Assembly (NCBI GenBank): GCA_963701955.1
Contig: OY969694.1
Location: 1,054,001 to 1,118,000, forward strand
DNA length: 64,000 bases
Direction of reading: 5' to 3'
Source: Bog-473 sp963701955
GTDB lineage: Bacteria > Actinomycetota > Acidimicrobiia > Acidimicrobiales > RAAP-2
The notes under the pieces are model-generated. The model worked only from the letters and a program-made list of their open reading frames with translations, was not told the origin of the DNA and did no database searches. Below, one piece after another: positions 18,038-27,073 of the stretch. The translations under genes were made by a program, and so were the position numbers. The first letter of the stretch is position 1. The number at the start of each line of letters is the position of its first letter.

Positions 18038-18429
18038 CACGCGTGACACCCGTGACGCCCGTGACGCCCGTGGGGGTCGACCACGTCGCCGTGATCGTTC
18101 CCGATGTGCCCGCCGCGCTCGAGTTCTACGTGGGCCGGCTGGGCCTGGTGCCGGACGCCACGCGACCCGATTTCGGATTCGCCGGCGCCTGGCTCGACAC
18201 GGGCAACGGGCAACAAGTACACCTGGTCGAAGCCGAGATCACAGAGGGAGCCGGCGATCGATTCCGGCACTTCGCCCTGGCCTACGAGGACCTCGACCAG
18301 GTGGTGATCGAGCTCCGCGCTCGGGGCCTGGAGGTCTCGGACCCGGTCGCCGTGGGCGAAACCGGCAGAAGGCAGGCGTTCACCAAGGATCCCTGGGGCA
18401 ACGGCGTCGAGCTGCACCAACGGTCCTGA
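18034..18429 (+). CDS. VOC/glyoxalase family protein, methylmalonyl-CoA epimerase-like
   Basis: 131-residue vicinal-oxygen-chelate protein: VDHVAVIVPDVPAALEFYVGRLGL with the first metal histidine, a second module with HFALAYEDLDQVVIEL, and the final KDPWGNGVELHQ. The fold is shared by methylmalonyl-CoA epimerase, glyoxalase and bleomycin-resistance proteins; which applies is unclear. GTG start overlaps the phosphorylase stop. The first 12 codons contain a near-perfect 9-base repeat (GTGACGCCC, encoding V-T-P), so several GTG codons are alternative starts. Confidence 0.75.
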   Translation: MTRVTPVTPVTPVGVDHVAVIVPDVPAALEFYVGRLGLVPDATRPDFGFAGAWLDTGNGQQVHLVEAEITEGAGDRFRHFALAYEDLDQVVIELRARGLEVSDPVAVGETGRRQAFTKDPWGNGVELHQRS

Positions 18430-18443
18430 GCGACGAGGGCCCA

Positions 18444-18460
18444 GTCTCGAGGGTCGAGAC
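18444..18460. terminator. Hairpin between convergent VOC and rpmA genes
   Basis: GTCTCGA-GGG-TCGAGAC, a 7-bp perfect stem with a three-base loop, lies in the 45-bp gap between the two stops. It is nested in weaker AGGGCCC / GGGCCT pairing. A likely bidirectional terminator. Confidence 0.55.
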
Positions 18461-18474
18461 CCCCCCCGAAGGGC

Positions 18475-18726
18475 CTACGCAGTGACGACGTCGATGTGCT
18501 TACGACCCCGACGCTCGCCGAACTTCACCAGGCCGTCGGCCGTGGCGAAGAGCGTGTCGTCGGCTCCGCGGCCCACGTTGATGCCCGGGTAGAACTTCGT
18601 CCCGCGCTGGCGAACCAGGATGGAGCCGGCCGTGACTGCCGCGCCGTCGAACCTCTTGACGCCGAGGCGTTGGGCCGCCGAGTCACGGCCGTTGCGGGTG
18701 GACCCGCCACCCTTGGTCTTGGACAT
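18475..18726 (-). CDS. rpmA: 50S ribosomal protein L27
   Basis: 83-residue L27. Conserved GGGSTRNGRDSAAQRLGVKRFDG and GSILVRQRGTKFYPGINVGRGADDTLFA are present, then a short basic end. The flexible N-terminal tail that reaches the peptidyl-transferase centre is MSKTKGGGS here. The ATG at 18726 is preceded by an AGGAG Shine-Dalgarno sequence. Directly downstream of rplU (14 bases apart). In most bacteria obgE follows rpmA; here dtxR-operon and plus-strand genes intervene. Confidence 0.95.
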   Translation of the reverse strand: MSKTKGGGSTRNGRDSAAQRLGVKRFDGAAVTAGSILVRQRGTKFYPGINVGRGADDTLFATADGLVKFGERRGRKHIDVVTA

Positions 18727-18740
18727 ATCGGACTCCTGGT

Positions 18741-19055
18741 TCAGCCGGCCGCGGTGATGGCGGTGATCTCCAGCGTGGCGTAGTGCTGGCGGTGGCCCCA
18801 CCGTCGCCGCTGGTTGGTCTTGGACTTGTAGGTCATGGCGTTGATCTTCGGGCCCGCCTCCGTGCCCACGACCTTCGCCGTCACCGAGGCTCCGGCCAGC
18901 TGCTCGGGCGTGGCCAGCACCGTTGCGCCGTCGACGACCAGCACCGGCTCCAGCGTCACCTCGGCGCCCACCGGCTGGTCCAAAAGCTCGACGCGGACCC
19001 GCTCACCCTCAGCTACCCGCTCCTGCTTTCCACCCGACTTGATGACGGCATACAT
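18741..19055 (-). CDS. rplU: 50S ribosomal protein L21
   Basis: 104-residue L21, full length: MYAVIKSGGKQERVAEGERVRVE at the N-terminus, GAEVTLEPVLVVDG, and the basic signature KSKTNQRRRWGHRQHYATLEI near the C-terminus that contacts 23S rRNA. It heads an rplU-rpmA pair. A GC-rich hairpin lies in the 68 bases between it and rng. Confidence 0.96.
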   Translation of the reverse strand: MYAVIKSGGKQERVAEGERVRVELLDQPVGAEVTLEPVLVVDGATVLATPEQLAGASVTAKVVGTEAGPKINAMTYKSKTNQRRRWGHRQHYATLEITAITAAG

Positions 19056-19082
19056 AAGGAAGAGATCCTAGCGCACTGCTGC

Positions 19083-19104
19083 CCGGGGCCCGTAGACGCC
19101 CCGG
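19083..19104 (-). promoter_or_regulatory. Hairpin in the rng-rplU gap
   Basis: CCGGGGC (19083-19089) pairs with GCCCCGG (19098-19104) across an eight-base loop. It could terminate rng transcription or act as a leader structure for rplU; the sequence alone does not decide. Confidence 0.35.
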
Positions 19105-19123
19105 CCCGTCGAGGTGGGCGCGA

Positions 19124-20722
19124 TCAGCGCAGGACCGAGTCGTCGAGGTTGACGCCTCGGCCACCACAGACGGTGCACTCGGTGGACAGCGTCTCGAGCA
19201 GCCCTTCGGAGATCCGCTTGCGGGTCATCTCCACCAGTCCCAGCTCGGAGATGTCGAAGACCTGTGTGCGGGTCTTGTCCCGGGCCAGGGCGGCCCGTAG
19301 GGAGCCCGCCACCTTGTCCCGGTTCTCCCTGACCTCCATGTCGATGAAGTCGATCACGATGATCCCGCCGATGTCCCGCAGCCGCAATTGCCGGGCCACC
19401 TCCTCGGCTGCCTCGAGGTTGTTGCGGAAGACGGTCTCTTCGAGGTTGGTCTTGCCCACGTTCTTGCCCGTGTTCACGTCAATGACGGTCAACGCCTCGG
19501 TGCGCTCAATGATGAGGGACCCACCCGAGGGCAGCCAGACCTTGCGGTCGAGTGCCTTGTGCAGCTGCTCGTGGACGTGATAGCGCTCGAAGATGGGGAG
19601 GCCCTCCGCTTCGGCGTCGTAGTACTCGACGCGGTCGGCCAGCTCGGGGCTCACCGCCTGGACGTAGTCGCGCACTTGCTCGAAGAGCGCGACGTCGTCG
19701 ATCACCACGCCGCGGTACTCCCCGTTCAACTCCTCGCGCAGGATCCGCACGGCCAGATCGGGCTCCCGGTAGAGGAGGCCGGGTGCGTCGGACCGGGTGG
19801 CCTCCGCCTCGATCGACTTCCACTGTTCGAGCAGGGAGGTGATGTCGCGACGGAGCTCGTCGGCCGAGGCACCTTCGGCTGCCGTGCGCACGATCATCCC
19901 GTGCCCAGAGGGCTTGACGTCGTCGATGATGCGGCGCAGCCGCCGCCGCTCGGTGTCGCCCAGGCGTTTCGAGATTCCAAAGGCGCTGGAGTTGGGCACG
20001 AGCACGGCGAAGCGACCGGGCAGGGAAACTTCTTGGGTGAGGCGGGCCCCTTTCGCGCCGATGGGGTTCTTGGTGACCTGGCACAAGATGGTCTGCCCGG
20101 CCTTGAGCACGTCCTCGATCCGGGGTTGCTGGGAGGACCCGCCTTCGATGTCGTCCCGGTCGTAACGCACGTCGCCGCGGTACAGGACGGCGTTCTTGGG
20201 AATTCCGATGTCGACGAACGCGGCCTCCATGCCGGGCAGGACGTTCTGGATCCGGCCCCGGTAGACATTGCCGTCGATCTGGGTCGTGTCGTCGGCGGCC
20301 CGCGAGACGTAGTGCTCCACGAGCGACCGTCCCTCGAGCATGGCGATCTGGGTCATGTGGGGCTGGACGTGGACGCAGACCAGATACCGCCCGACCTGCT
20401 TGGAACGCCGGTCGCGAGCGGGTCGGCGTCTGCTGCGTGACCGCTTCGCGGCGCCCGACGTCCCGGTCTCACCATCGGGTGGGGAGGTCGGCTCGGTCCC
20501 TGTCGTCCCGTCCGCCGGCGACGACAAAGCGTGTGGCACCAGCGGGACCACCGGAGCCTCCTGCTTGCCCGCGCCGCGCTGCGCCGCGGGCGCCGGCCTG
20601 GTGTCCCCGATCTTCGGCTTGCGCTGGGTTGGAGGTGCCGGCCTGGCCGGCGTCGGGCTAGTGCGACCTGGATCCTCCGGGGGGTGACCCTCCGGGGTCT
20701 CGTTGATCTCCGTCTCGGACAT
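19124..20722 (-). CDS. rng: Ribonuclease E/G family protein
   Basis: 532-residue RNase E/G-type endonuclease for rRNA, tRNA and mRNA processing. A Pro/Ser/Arg-rich N-terminal extension (about 1-110) precedes the S1 domain (GNVYRGRIQNVLPGMEAAFVDIG) and the RNase H/DNase I-like catalytic core with DDEE-type residues (LTVIDVNTGKNVG and IIVIDFIDM). It ends with the Zn-link cysteines CTVCGGRG. AAGGAGG lies 11 bases before the ATG at 20722, which decides the start. The upstream radical-SAM-linked gene runs 65 bases into this coding region. The RNase-rplU-rpmA arrangement is a common actinobacterial neighbourhood. Confidence 0.9.
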   Translation of the reverse strand: MSETEINETPEGHPPEDPGRTSPTPARPAPPTQRKPKIGDTRPAPAAQRGAGKQEAPVVPLVPHALSSPADGTTGTEPTSPPDGETGTSGAAKRSRSRRRPARDRRSKQVGRYLVCVHVQPHMTQIAMLEGRSLVEHYVSRAADDTTQIDGNVYRGRIQNVLPGMEAAFVDIGIPKNAVLYRGDVRYDRDDIEGGSSQQPRIEDVLKAGQTILCQVTKNPIGAKGARLTQEVSLPGRFAVLVPNSSAFGISKRLGDTERRRLRRIIDDVKPSGHGMIVRTAAEGASADELRRDITSLLEQWKSIEAEATRSDAPGLLYREPDLAVRILREELNGEYRGVVIDDVALFEQVRDYVQAVSPELADRVEYYDAEAEGLPIFERYHVHEQLHKALDRKVWLPSGGSLIIERTEALTVIDVNTGKNVGKTNLEETVFRNNLEAAEEVARQLRLRDIGGIIVIDFIDMEVRENRDKVAGSLRAALARDKTRTQVFDISELGLVEMTRKRISEGLLETLSTECTVCGGRGVNLDDSVLR

Positions 20723-21482
20723 GAGGGATGGCCCTCCTTGCGTGCTGTGCCGCGCCGACGCCGGTCCCGAGGCCGCTCTCGACGAGCGGCTCGAACCGTG
20801 CGCCGTCGCGCTCGATCCATTGATGCGTGCGGCAGGCCCGTGCCAGCACCGCGCTGGTGGCGAGGACCGCGACCAGGTCGGACGGGCGAATGCCACGCGG
20901 GTGAGTGGCCAACTCCGCCCGGAGGTGGCCGTTGGGGCTGGTCACGGACACTGTCCGGATCGCCGGGCGGACGTCGTCCTCACCCTGGCGACCCTTTCGT
21001 TCCCGCCGAACGGTGAGCACGGGCGCGGCGAGCATCTTCTCGACCCGCTCCGCTAACTCTTCACCCGGCACGCCGTGCACCTCCAGCTCCCAATCACACG
21101 ATGCTACCTCCTGTTGGAGCGATCCCTCCGCTTCTGTGACCAGGGCGGCCGCCGTCACGTCGATCCCTTCGGGCAGCAGCGGGCTCAGGACCCCGGGCAG
21201 GTCGACCAGCGGGACCTCCCGGGGTTCGAGAGGACCGAGGCGGACGTCGAGGTACTCGCCCCGGGACTCGCAACCGGTGGGAAGGGCCAGTCCGAAGCTG
21301 ACGAGCGGATGCGGAACGAAACCCTGGGAGTAGGCCACGGGAAGCCGACTCCGCCGCAGCGCCCGCTCCCACATGCGTGCCACGTCCCGATGGCTGGTGA
21401 AGCGGACCTTGCCCACCTTGGTGAAGCGGAGCCGGAGGCGGCGCTGGGCCGTGAGCGGGGCGGGCCCGCCTGCGTCGGGCAC
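20658..21482 (-). CDS. TIGR03936/DUF2344 radical-SAM-linked protein
   Basis: 274-residue DUF2344 protein, a family nearly always encoded beside a TIGR03960 radical SAM protein and an RNase E/G gene. RLRFTKVGKVRFTSHRDVARMWERALRRS opens the domain, followed by AYSQGFVPHPLVSFGLALPTGCESRGEYLDV. The C-terminus (HQWIERDGARFEPLVE) is followed by about 30 atypical residues that overlap rng by 65 bases; the true end could be shorter if a base error is present. GTG start at 21482 lies eight bases after the radical SAM gene. Function unknown; an RNA or tRNA modification role has been suggested by context only. Confidence 0.8.
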   Translation of the reverse strand: MPDAGGPAPLTAQRRLRLRFTKVGKVRFTSHRDVARMWERALRRSRLPVAYSQGFVPHPLVSFGLALPTGCESRGEYLDVRLGPLEPREVPLVDLPGVLSPLLPEGIDVTAAALVTEAEGSLQQEVASCDWELEVHGVPGEELAERVEKMLAAPVLTVRRERKGRQGEDDVRPAIRTVSVTSPNGHLRAELATHPRGIRPSDLVAVLATSAVLARACRTHQWIERDGARFEPLVESGLGTGVGAAQHARRAIPHVRDGDQRDPGGSPPGGSRSH

Positions 21483-21490
21483 CTCGGGTG

Positions 21491-23434
21491 TCAGGACGCG
21501 CGCCCCGTGAGGCGCACGGGGATCCGGTCACCGAGCGCCAGATCCTGTCCCGTCCCCTGGCTCCCGCCCGCCGGAGGGACCGGGGAGGCCACCACGTGCT
21601 CGAGGACCCCTCCGGTGCACGCCCCGCAGTCGTAGCAGGGAGTCCAGCGACAGTCCTCCACGCCGACCCGGGCCAGGGCGTCCTGCCAGTCCCCCCAGAG
21701 GAAGTCCCGGTGGAGCCCGGCTGAGATGTGGTCCCAGGGCAGCGCCTCGTCCTCACCGCGCTCACGGTGACAGACCTCCTCGGTGCTCAGACCCTCCGCC
21801 GCCAAGGCGTCCTCCCACAGAGGCAGGTCGAATCGCTCCGACCACTCCTGGAAGGTGCCCCCGCTACGCCAGACCCGCTCGATCACGGCCCCCATCCGCC
21901 GGTCGCCCCGGCTGGCCAGCCCCTCGGCGACCGACGCCGCCGGGTCGTGCCACCGCACGGTCAGCCCCCTCGTCGGCCGCGCTGCCGTCCGCAGCAAGGC
22001 CACCTTGCGCTCGAGCTCGGCCACGGTGTCCTGGCCGAACCACTGGAACGGGGTGTGCGCCTTGGGCACGAAACCCCCGACGGAGGCGACGACGGTGACC
22101 GAGGACTGGTGGCGGCGGCCGATCTCGACACAGCGGGCACCGAGCTCGGCGATGCCGAGCACGTCCTCGTCACGCTCGGTGGGCAGCCCGATCAGGAAAT
22201 ACAGCTTCACCCGTCGCCAGCCTTGCCCGAAGGCCGCGTCGACCGCCCCGTAGAGGTCCTCCTCGGTGATCAGCTTGTTGATCACCGTGCGCATCCTCCA
22301 GGTACCGCCCTCGGGCGCGAACGTCAGGCCGGTACGGCGCACCTTTTGAATTTCGGCCGCCGTGCCCACGGTGAACGCGTCCACCCGGAGCGAGGGAAGG
22401 CTCACCGAGACCTGTCCGCAGTGCTGGGGGTCCGAGACGATGTCGCGCACGGTGTCCTCTATGCCCGAGAAGTCCGCCGACGACAACGACGTGAGCGTCA
22501 CCTCGTCGTACCCGGTCCGCTCCAGGCCCTGGCGGACCATGGACCGCACCTGTGCCGCCGGCCTTTCGCGCACGGGGCGCGTGATCATGCCGGCCTGGCA
22601 GAACCGGCATCCCCGCGTGCAGCCGCGGAACACCTCGACGTTCAGGCGGTCGTGCACCACCTCGGTCAAGGGCACCAGCTGACGAGACGGGTAGGGCCAC
22701 TCGGCCAGATCGGCCACCGTGCGCTTGGTCACCGTGGCCGGTACCCCGTCGTCCACGGGTTCCGTGGCCACCAGTCGGCCCCCGTCGTAGCGGGGAAGGT
22801 AGAGGGCCGGCACGTAGACCCCCTCGACGTCGGCCAGGGCACGCCGCACCCAGGCTCGGTCGCGCTCAGCCGACGGGGTGACCAACCAGTCGGCCAGCAC
22901 GTCGTTGACCTCGCCCACGGCTTCTTCGCCGTCACCCAGGACGAAGGCGTCGATGAAGTCGGCCAACGGCTCGGGGTTGAAGGCGCAGTGGCCGCCGGCG
23001 ACGACCACGGCGTCGTCCGCACCGCGCTCCATGGCGTGCAGCGGGACGCCGGCCAGGTCGATGAGGTTGACGACATTGGTGTACACGAGCTCGGCCGACA
23101 GGTTGAAGGCCAGGACGTCGAACGACCGCGCCGGGAGGTGACCCTCGACGCTGAAGAGCGGGATCCCCTCGCGCCGCATGGCTGCCTCCATGTCGACCCA
23201 CGGTGCGTACGCCCGCTCGGCCAGCGCGTCGGGCCGTTCGTTGAGGATCTCGTAGAGAATCTGGAGTCCCTGATTGGGGAGGCCGATCTCGTAGGTGTCG
23301 GGGTACACCAGGAGCCAAGCCACCTTCCCGTCTCCGTGTTCGGGGTACTGGGCCCCCTGCTCACCCCCGATGTAGCGGGCTGGCTTGGAAACCGAGGGCA
23401 GCACGTTCTCGATCCGGGGCCACAGACTCTCCAT
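21491..23434 (-). CDS. TIGR03960 B12-binding-type radical SAM protein
   Basis: 647-residue radical SAM protein. N-terminal cobalamin-binding-like domain (VAWLLVYPDTYEIGLPNQGLQ to the VVAGGHCAFNPEP region), then the radical SAM core with the [4Fe-4S] cysteines in EVFRGCTRGCRFCQAGM, PEGGTWRMR and LYFLIGLPTERDEDV. The C-terminal third has further cysteines (CYDCGACTGG). The ATG at 23434 follows GGGTGAGAG; an in-frame GTG three codons earlier is an alternative. It is paired with the DUF2344 protein, and families of this pair are conserved across many phyla without a proven substrate. Confidence 0.87.
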   Translation of the reverse strand: MESLWPRIENVLPSVSKPARYIGGEQGAQYPEHGDGKVAWLLVYPDTYEIGLPNQGLQILYEILNERPDALAERAYAPWVDMEAAMRREGIPLFSVEGHLPARSFDVLAFNLSAELVYTNVVNLIDLAGVPLHAMERGADDAVVVAGGHCAFNPEPLADFIDAFVLGDGEEAVGEVNDVLADWLVTPSAERDRAWVRRALADVEGVYVPALYLPRYDGGRLVATEPVDDGVPATVTKRTVADLAEWPYPSRQLVPLTEVVHDRLNVEVFRGCTRGCRFCQAGMITRPVRERPAAQVRSMVRQGLERTGYDEVTLTSLSSADFSGIEDTVRDIVSDPQHCGQVSVSLPSLRVDAFTVGTAAEIQKVRRTGLTFAPEGGTWRMRTVINKLITEEDLYGAVDAAFGQGWRRVKLYFLIGLPTERDEDVLGIAELGARCVEIGRRHQSSVTVVASVGGFVPKAHTPFQWFGQDTVAELERKVALLRTAARPTRGLTVRWHDPAASVAEGLASRGDRRMGAVIERVWRSGGTFQEWSERFDLPLWEDALAAEGLSTEEVCHRERGEDEALPWDHISAGLHRDFLWGDWQDALARVGVEDCRWTPCYDCGACTGGVLEHVVASPVPPAGGSQGTGQDLALGDRIPVRLTGRAS

Positions 23435-23475
23435 CGCTCTCACCCTACGGGACGTTCGGGCACCCTTCCCACGAC

Positions 23476-25677
23476 TCAGGCTCCTCCGGCCGTGGTCGTC
23501 GTGGTCGTTCCCGAGGTGCCGCGACCGGGAACGGTCGTCGGGGTCGTCGTGGTCGTCGGCGTGCCCAACGGCGGGTTGCTGGCCGGCGCGGTCTGGCTGG
23601 CCGGGTTGGAGGGCGTCGGCGTCTTGACGGTCGCGCTCAGCGGGTTGGCCACGATGTAGTCGAAGATGTTGCGCACGAGAGGCGCCGCCGCCTGGGCGCC
23701 GTACCCTCCCTGGTCGATCACGGCCAGCACGAGGTACTGCGGGTTCGGGTTGGGACCGAAGGCCACGAACCAGCTGTTGGGGACCTGGCCCGCCTGGTTC
23801 GAGGCGGTGCCGGTCTTACCGGCCAGGTTCCACGAGCTCGGGAAGCCCTGGAAATCTGAGTACGCGGTCCCGTTGACATTGGAGATGACTCCCTCGAAGC
23901 CCTGGAGCATGGCCTGATAGTTGGTCGGGGAGATGGTCACCGTGCCTGTCTGCTGGGGCTCGAGCTTCTTGACCACCTTGCCGGTCACCGGGTCGACCAC
24001 CTCGGAGGCGACCTGCGGCGCGTAGCGCCTTCCACCGTTGGCGAAGGTCGAGTAGGCCACGGCCTGTTCGATCGGGGTGAGGACCGTCTCGCCCTGCCCG
24101 AAGGCCATCTCGACGTTGTCGCCGCTGAACCACGACGCGGCATAGGGAAATCCCTTGGGGTTCTCAGCGTGGAGCTTGGCCCGAATGGCCTCGCTGTCGA
24201 TGCGTCCCTGCGCCTCTCCGGGCAGGTCGATCCCGGTGATGGTGCCCTCGCCGTAGGCGGTGCCCTCGTTCTGGATCGGCGTGTCGCCGTACTGCGACCG
24301 GGCCTGCCAGAACATGTCACCCAGGTGGTAGAAGAACGAGTCGCTCGACACCGTGAGCGCCCCCGAGATGTCGTACTCGCCCCCTGGGTCGCCCGGGTTG
24401 TCCTTCGGATTGCAGCCGGTGTCGTTGTTCACACCGGGAGCCGGACAGCCGAGGATCTTGTACGACCCGGTGTCGTCGTAGTACTGGTTCACCGGCCACA
24501 ACCCGGCCTGCAACGCGGCGGTGGCGGTCACCAGCTTGAAGGTCGAGCCCGGCGTGTACAACCCCTCAATGGCGTTGTCGTTCTCGGCCCCGCTCGCCTG
24601 GAGCGCTGCGAAGTCGGCCGTCGAGATGCCGCCCACCCACTGCTTGAGGTCATAGCCGGGGTACGAGGCCATGGCCAGGATCTGGCCGTTCTGCGGGTTC
24701 ATGACCACCACGGCCCCGTTGAGGGCGGGCGGGTACTTGTTGTCGACGGTGTCGAGCGTCTGGCGGTCGGCCAGGATCTGATTGGCCAGGTCGGTCTCGA
24801 CCGCCTGTTGGAGCGCGGTGTCGACGTTGAGCACGACGGTGTCGCCGATCTGCGGGGCGGTCGTGTTCAGTGTGCCCACCACGTCACCGTGGACGTCGAC
24901 CGAGAGGGCCTCGCGCCCGTTGACCCCCTGGAGGTAGGGCTCGTACTGCGCCTCGACTCCCGATACCCCGACTTGGCGGCCCTGGGCGTTGTCCCCCAGA
25001 TAACCGAGGACATGGGGGGCCGTGGTTCCCCCCTGGGGATAGGTGCGCTGGGTCACCGTCTGCACGCTCACACCGGGGTACTCCGACTGGTGCGTCTCGA
25101 GGTACTGCACCGTGGCGTCGGACACGCCCACGGCGACCGGGGCGGGTTCGTAGGGTCCGTTCTTGGTGGAGGCACTCGTGATGGAAGCCTCCACCTTCGC
25201 AGGCGTCTGACCCACCAGCGCGGCGACCATCGCGACGATCCTGGGGGTCTGCTTCTTTTGGATCTCCAGGAGGAGCTCTGGACTGAGGGTCAGCAGGATC
25301 TCCTGCTGGGGCACGTTGGACACCAGCACCGTGCTGTTGCGGTCGACGATCTCGCCTCGCGGCGCGGGGATGCTGACCACGCGCACCTGGTTGCGCGTCA
25401 CCGCCGCGGCATAGGTCTTCCCCTGCACCACCTGCAACGACCACAGCCGGAGCACCAGGATGCCGAAGAGGAGCAGGACCACCGCGCCCACCACGCGCAA
25501 CCGCAGGTTCGGACGTGATTCCTCTTCTTCGGGAGATCCGACGATGGACGACACGCGCACGCTTTTCCGCGGGCGCATACGCGGTTGCCGCGCCGGACGG
25601 GTCGACGTGCGTCGGCGGGTACTGGGCTTGGGGTGGAGCCGGTCACCACGGATCGGGTGGCGGAGCGTCCGCTTCAC
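23476..25677 (-). CDS. mrdA: Penicillin-binding protein 2 (elongasome transpeptidase)
   Basis: Class B PBP of 733 residues that crosslinks peptidoglycan during cell elongation. A basic cytoplasmic tail (about 1-57) and one transmembrane helix (VVGAVVLLLFGILVLRLWSL) precede the pedestal (PAPRGEIVDRN) and transpeptidase domain. The active-site SxxK sits in TPGSTFKLVTA, the SxD/N element in SSDSFFYHLGD and the KTG triad in LAGKTGTASN. The last 50 residues are a Thr/Pro/Gly-rich tail not needed for catalysis. GTG start four bases after mreD. A rodA glycosyltransferase gene, the usual partner, does not follow it here. Confidence 0.93.
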   Translation of the reverse strand: MKRTLRHPIRGDRLHPKPSTRRRTSTRPARQPRMRPRKSVRVSSIVGSPEEEESRPNLRLRVVGAVVLLLFGILVLRLWSLQVVQGKTYAAAVTRNQVRVVSIPAPRGEIVDRNSTVLVSNVPQQEILLTLSPELLLEIQKKQTPRIVAMVAALVGQTPAKVEASITSASTKNGPYEPAPVAVGVSDATVQYLETHQSEYPGVSVQTVTQRTYPQGGTTAPHVLGYLGDNAQGRQVGVSGVEAQYEPYLQGVNGREALSVDVHGDVVGTLNTTAPQIGDTVVLNVDTALQQAVETDLANQILADRQTLDTVDNKYPPALNGAVVVMNPQNGQILAMASYPGYDLKQWVGGISTADFAALQASGAENDNAIEGLYTPGSTFKLVTATAALQAGLWPVNQYYDDTGSYKILGCPAPGVNNDTGCNPKDNPGDPGGEYDISGALTVSSDSFFYHLGDMFWQARSQYGDTPIQNEGTAYGEGTITGIDLPGEAQGRIDSEAIRAKLHAENPKGFPYAASWFSGDNVEMAFGQGETVLTPIEQAVAYSTFANGGRRYAPQVASEVVDPVTGKVVKKLEPQQTGTVTISPTNYQAMLQGFEGVISNVNGTAYSDFQGFPSSWNLAGKTGTASNQAGQVPNSWFVAFGPNPNPQYLVLAVIDQGGYGAQAAAPLVRNIFDYIVANPLSATVKTPTPSNPASQTAPASNPPLGTPTTTTTPTTVPGRGTSGTTTTTTAGGA

Positions 25678-25681
25678 CGGC

Positions 25682-26218
25682 TCACCACACCCTGCTGTCG
25701 CCTTCTGCGGAGACGAGGGAGCGGCGGTTGCCCTCTCCGGCCAGAGCCCATCGCATCAACCGGCTGACCGGGAGGACCAGCAACAGGCTCGAGATGCTCA
25801 CCATCACGAACAGGGCCAGGAAGTCCACCTGCACCATCTGCTCCTGTCCGAAGACCGCGCCCAACACGGCGAACAGCATGTCCGCTGCAACGCTGCCCGT
25901 CAGCGCGGCCACCGGCTTGAGCCAGACCGCTCGGGGGTCCACGGGTGCCGCCAGCCTGCCCACGGCGAAGCCCAACAGGCATCCCACCAGGGCCGACAGG
26001 CCGAACGGCGTGGGGAGCACCAGGTCGAAGGCCAGCCCGGACCAAAAACCGACGACGGCCCCCGTCTCGGGGCCGTCGAGCAGGGCGGCCGTGATGGGGA
26101 GCAGCCAGAGGAGATCGGGATGCACCCCGCCGACGCGCAGAGAGACCATCACCGTCTGTTGCACCATCAGGACGACGAAGATGACCAGAGCCACCCGGAG
26201 CAGGGAGCGCCCGCTCAT
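25682..26218 (-). CDS. mreD: Rod shape-determining protein MreD
   Basis: 178-residue integral membrane protein with about five hydrophobic helices (LLRVALVIFVVLMVQQTVM near the start, LLWLLPITAALL, FLALFVMVSISSLLLVLPV near the end). The family motif GFWSGLAFDLVLPTPFGLSALVG is present. It connects MreB filaments to the periplasmic wall machinery. The ATG at 26218 overlaps the mreC stop (ATGA); a GTG five codons earlier is possible. Confidence 0.9.
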   Translation of the reverse strand: MSGRSLLRVALVIFVVLMVQQTVMVSLRVGGVHPDLLWLLPITAALLDGPETGAVVGFWSGLAFDLVLPTPFGLSALVGCLLGFAVGRLAAPVDPRAVWLKPVAALTGSVAADMLFAVLGAVFGQEQMVQVDFLALFVMVSISSLLLVLPVSRLMRWALAGEGNRRSLVSAEGDSRVW

Positions 26219-27051
26219 GACGGGGGCGACCACTGCACGATGTCGACGTAGGTGAGCTCGCCGAGGTCGGCGGCAGGGTCGACCTTGATCGTCTCCTGAG
26301 AGGCCCCGGCCGCCGTGTGGAAGGAACGCACGGTGGCGACCGGGATGCCCGGGGGGAAGGCCGCCGCCTGCAGGCCGCTCGTGTACAAGACCTCACCCTT
26401 GTGCACCGGCGTTCCCGGAGCCACCAGGTCGGCCGTCATGGAGCTCGACGGGCCCTGACCGTCGACGATCCCCGCGTACTGCTTGGTCGGCCCGAAGACC
26501 ACCCCCACCTTGGACTGGCCGTCGGTGACGAGCTGCACCACGCTGGTGTGGTGAAACGACTGCACGACCTGGCCCACCAACCCGCCGGCGGCCACCACGG
26601 GGTACCCGACGTCGACACCGTCGGACCGCCCCTTGTCCAAGGTGATGGTGGCCGTGAAGTTCGAGGAGTTCGCGTCGATCTGCTGGGCGGTGATCGTGGG
26701 CAGCGACTGCAAGAAGGTCAGGTGCTCCAGCGCCGTGAGCTCCCGCAACTGGTTCTGCTCGAATCCCTTCTCGGCAGCCGCGGCACGCAATTGGCCGACG
26801 GTGCGTTGCAGCTGCGCGTTCTGCACCTCGACCGATCCGTAGTTGAAGGCCCCGGCGAAGAAGTTCCCGACCGGGCTGATGATGTCCATCATCCCCTGGC
26901 GCAGGGGCGCGTAGACCTCGTTGGCTGTCGACTTGACGCCGGAGGTCAGCGAATGGGTCCGTCCGTTGAGGTCGAGCGAGACCAGCGTCAGCGAAGCGAC
27001 GACCAGGAGGACGACCGTCAGGGTACGGCGAGAGCGCCTGGTCCGGGCCAC
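26215..27051 (-). CDS. mreC: Rod shape-determining protein MreC
   Basis: 278 residues: a basic start, one transmembrane helix (TLTVVLLVVASLTLVSL, about 10-27), a coiled-coil segment (about 75-105, FEQNQLRELTALEHL) and the two-barrel periplasmic domain (VVAAGGLVGQVVQ, GVVFGPTKQYAGIVDGQG). It scaffolds PBP2 and other elongation enzymes in the periplasm. Located between mreB (22 bases upstream) and mreD. Confidence 0.92.
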   Translation of the reverse strand: MARTRRSRRTLTVVLLVVASLTLVSLDLNGRTHSLTSGVKSTANEVYAPLRQGMMDIISPVGNFFAGAFNYGSVEVQNAQLQRTVGQLRAAAAEKGFEQNQLRELTALEHLTFLQSLPTITAQQIDANSSNFTATITLDKGRSDGVDVGYPVVAAGGLVGQVVQSFHHTSVVQLVTDGQSKVGVVFGPTKQYAGIVDGQGPSSSMTADLVAPGTPVHKGEVLYTSGLQAAAFPPGIPVATVRSFHTAAGASQETIKVDPAADLGELTYVDIVQWSPPS

Positions 27052-27073
27052 CCGGGGAGAATCGGTCGATCGA

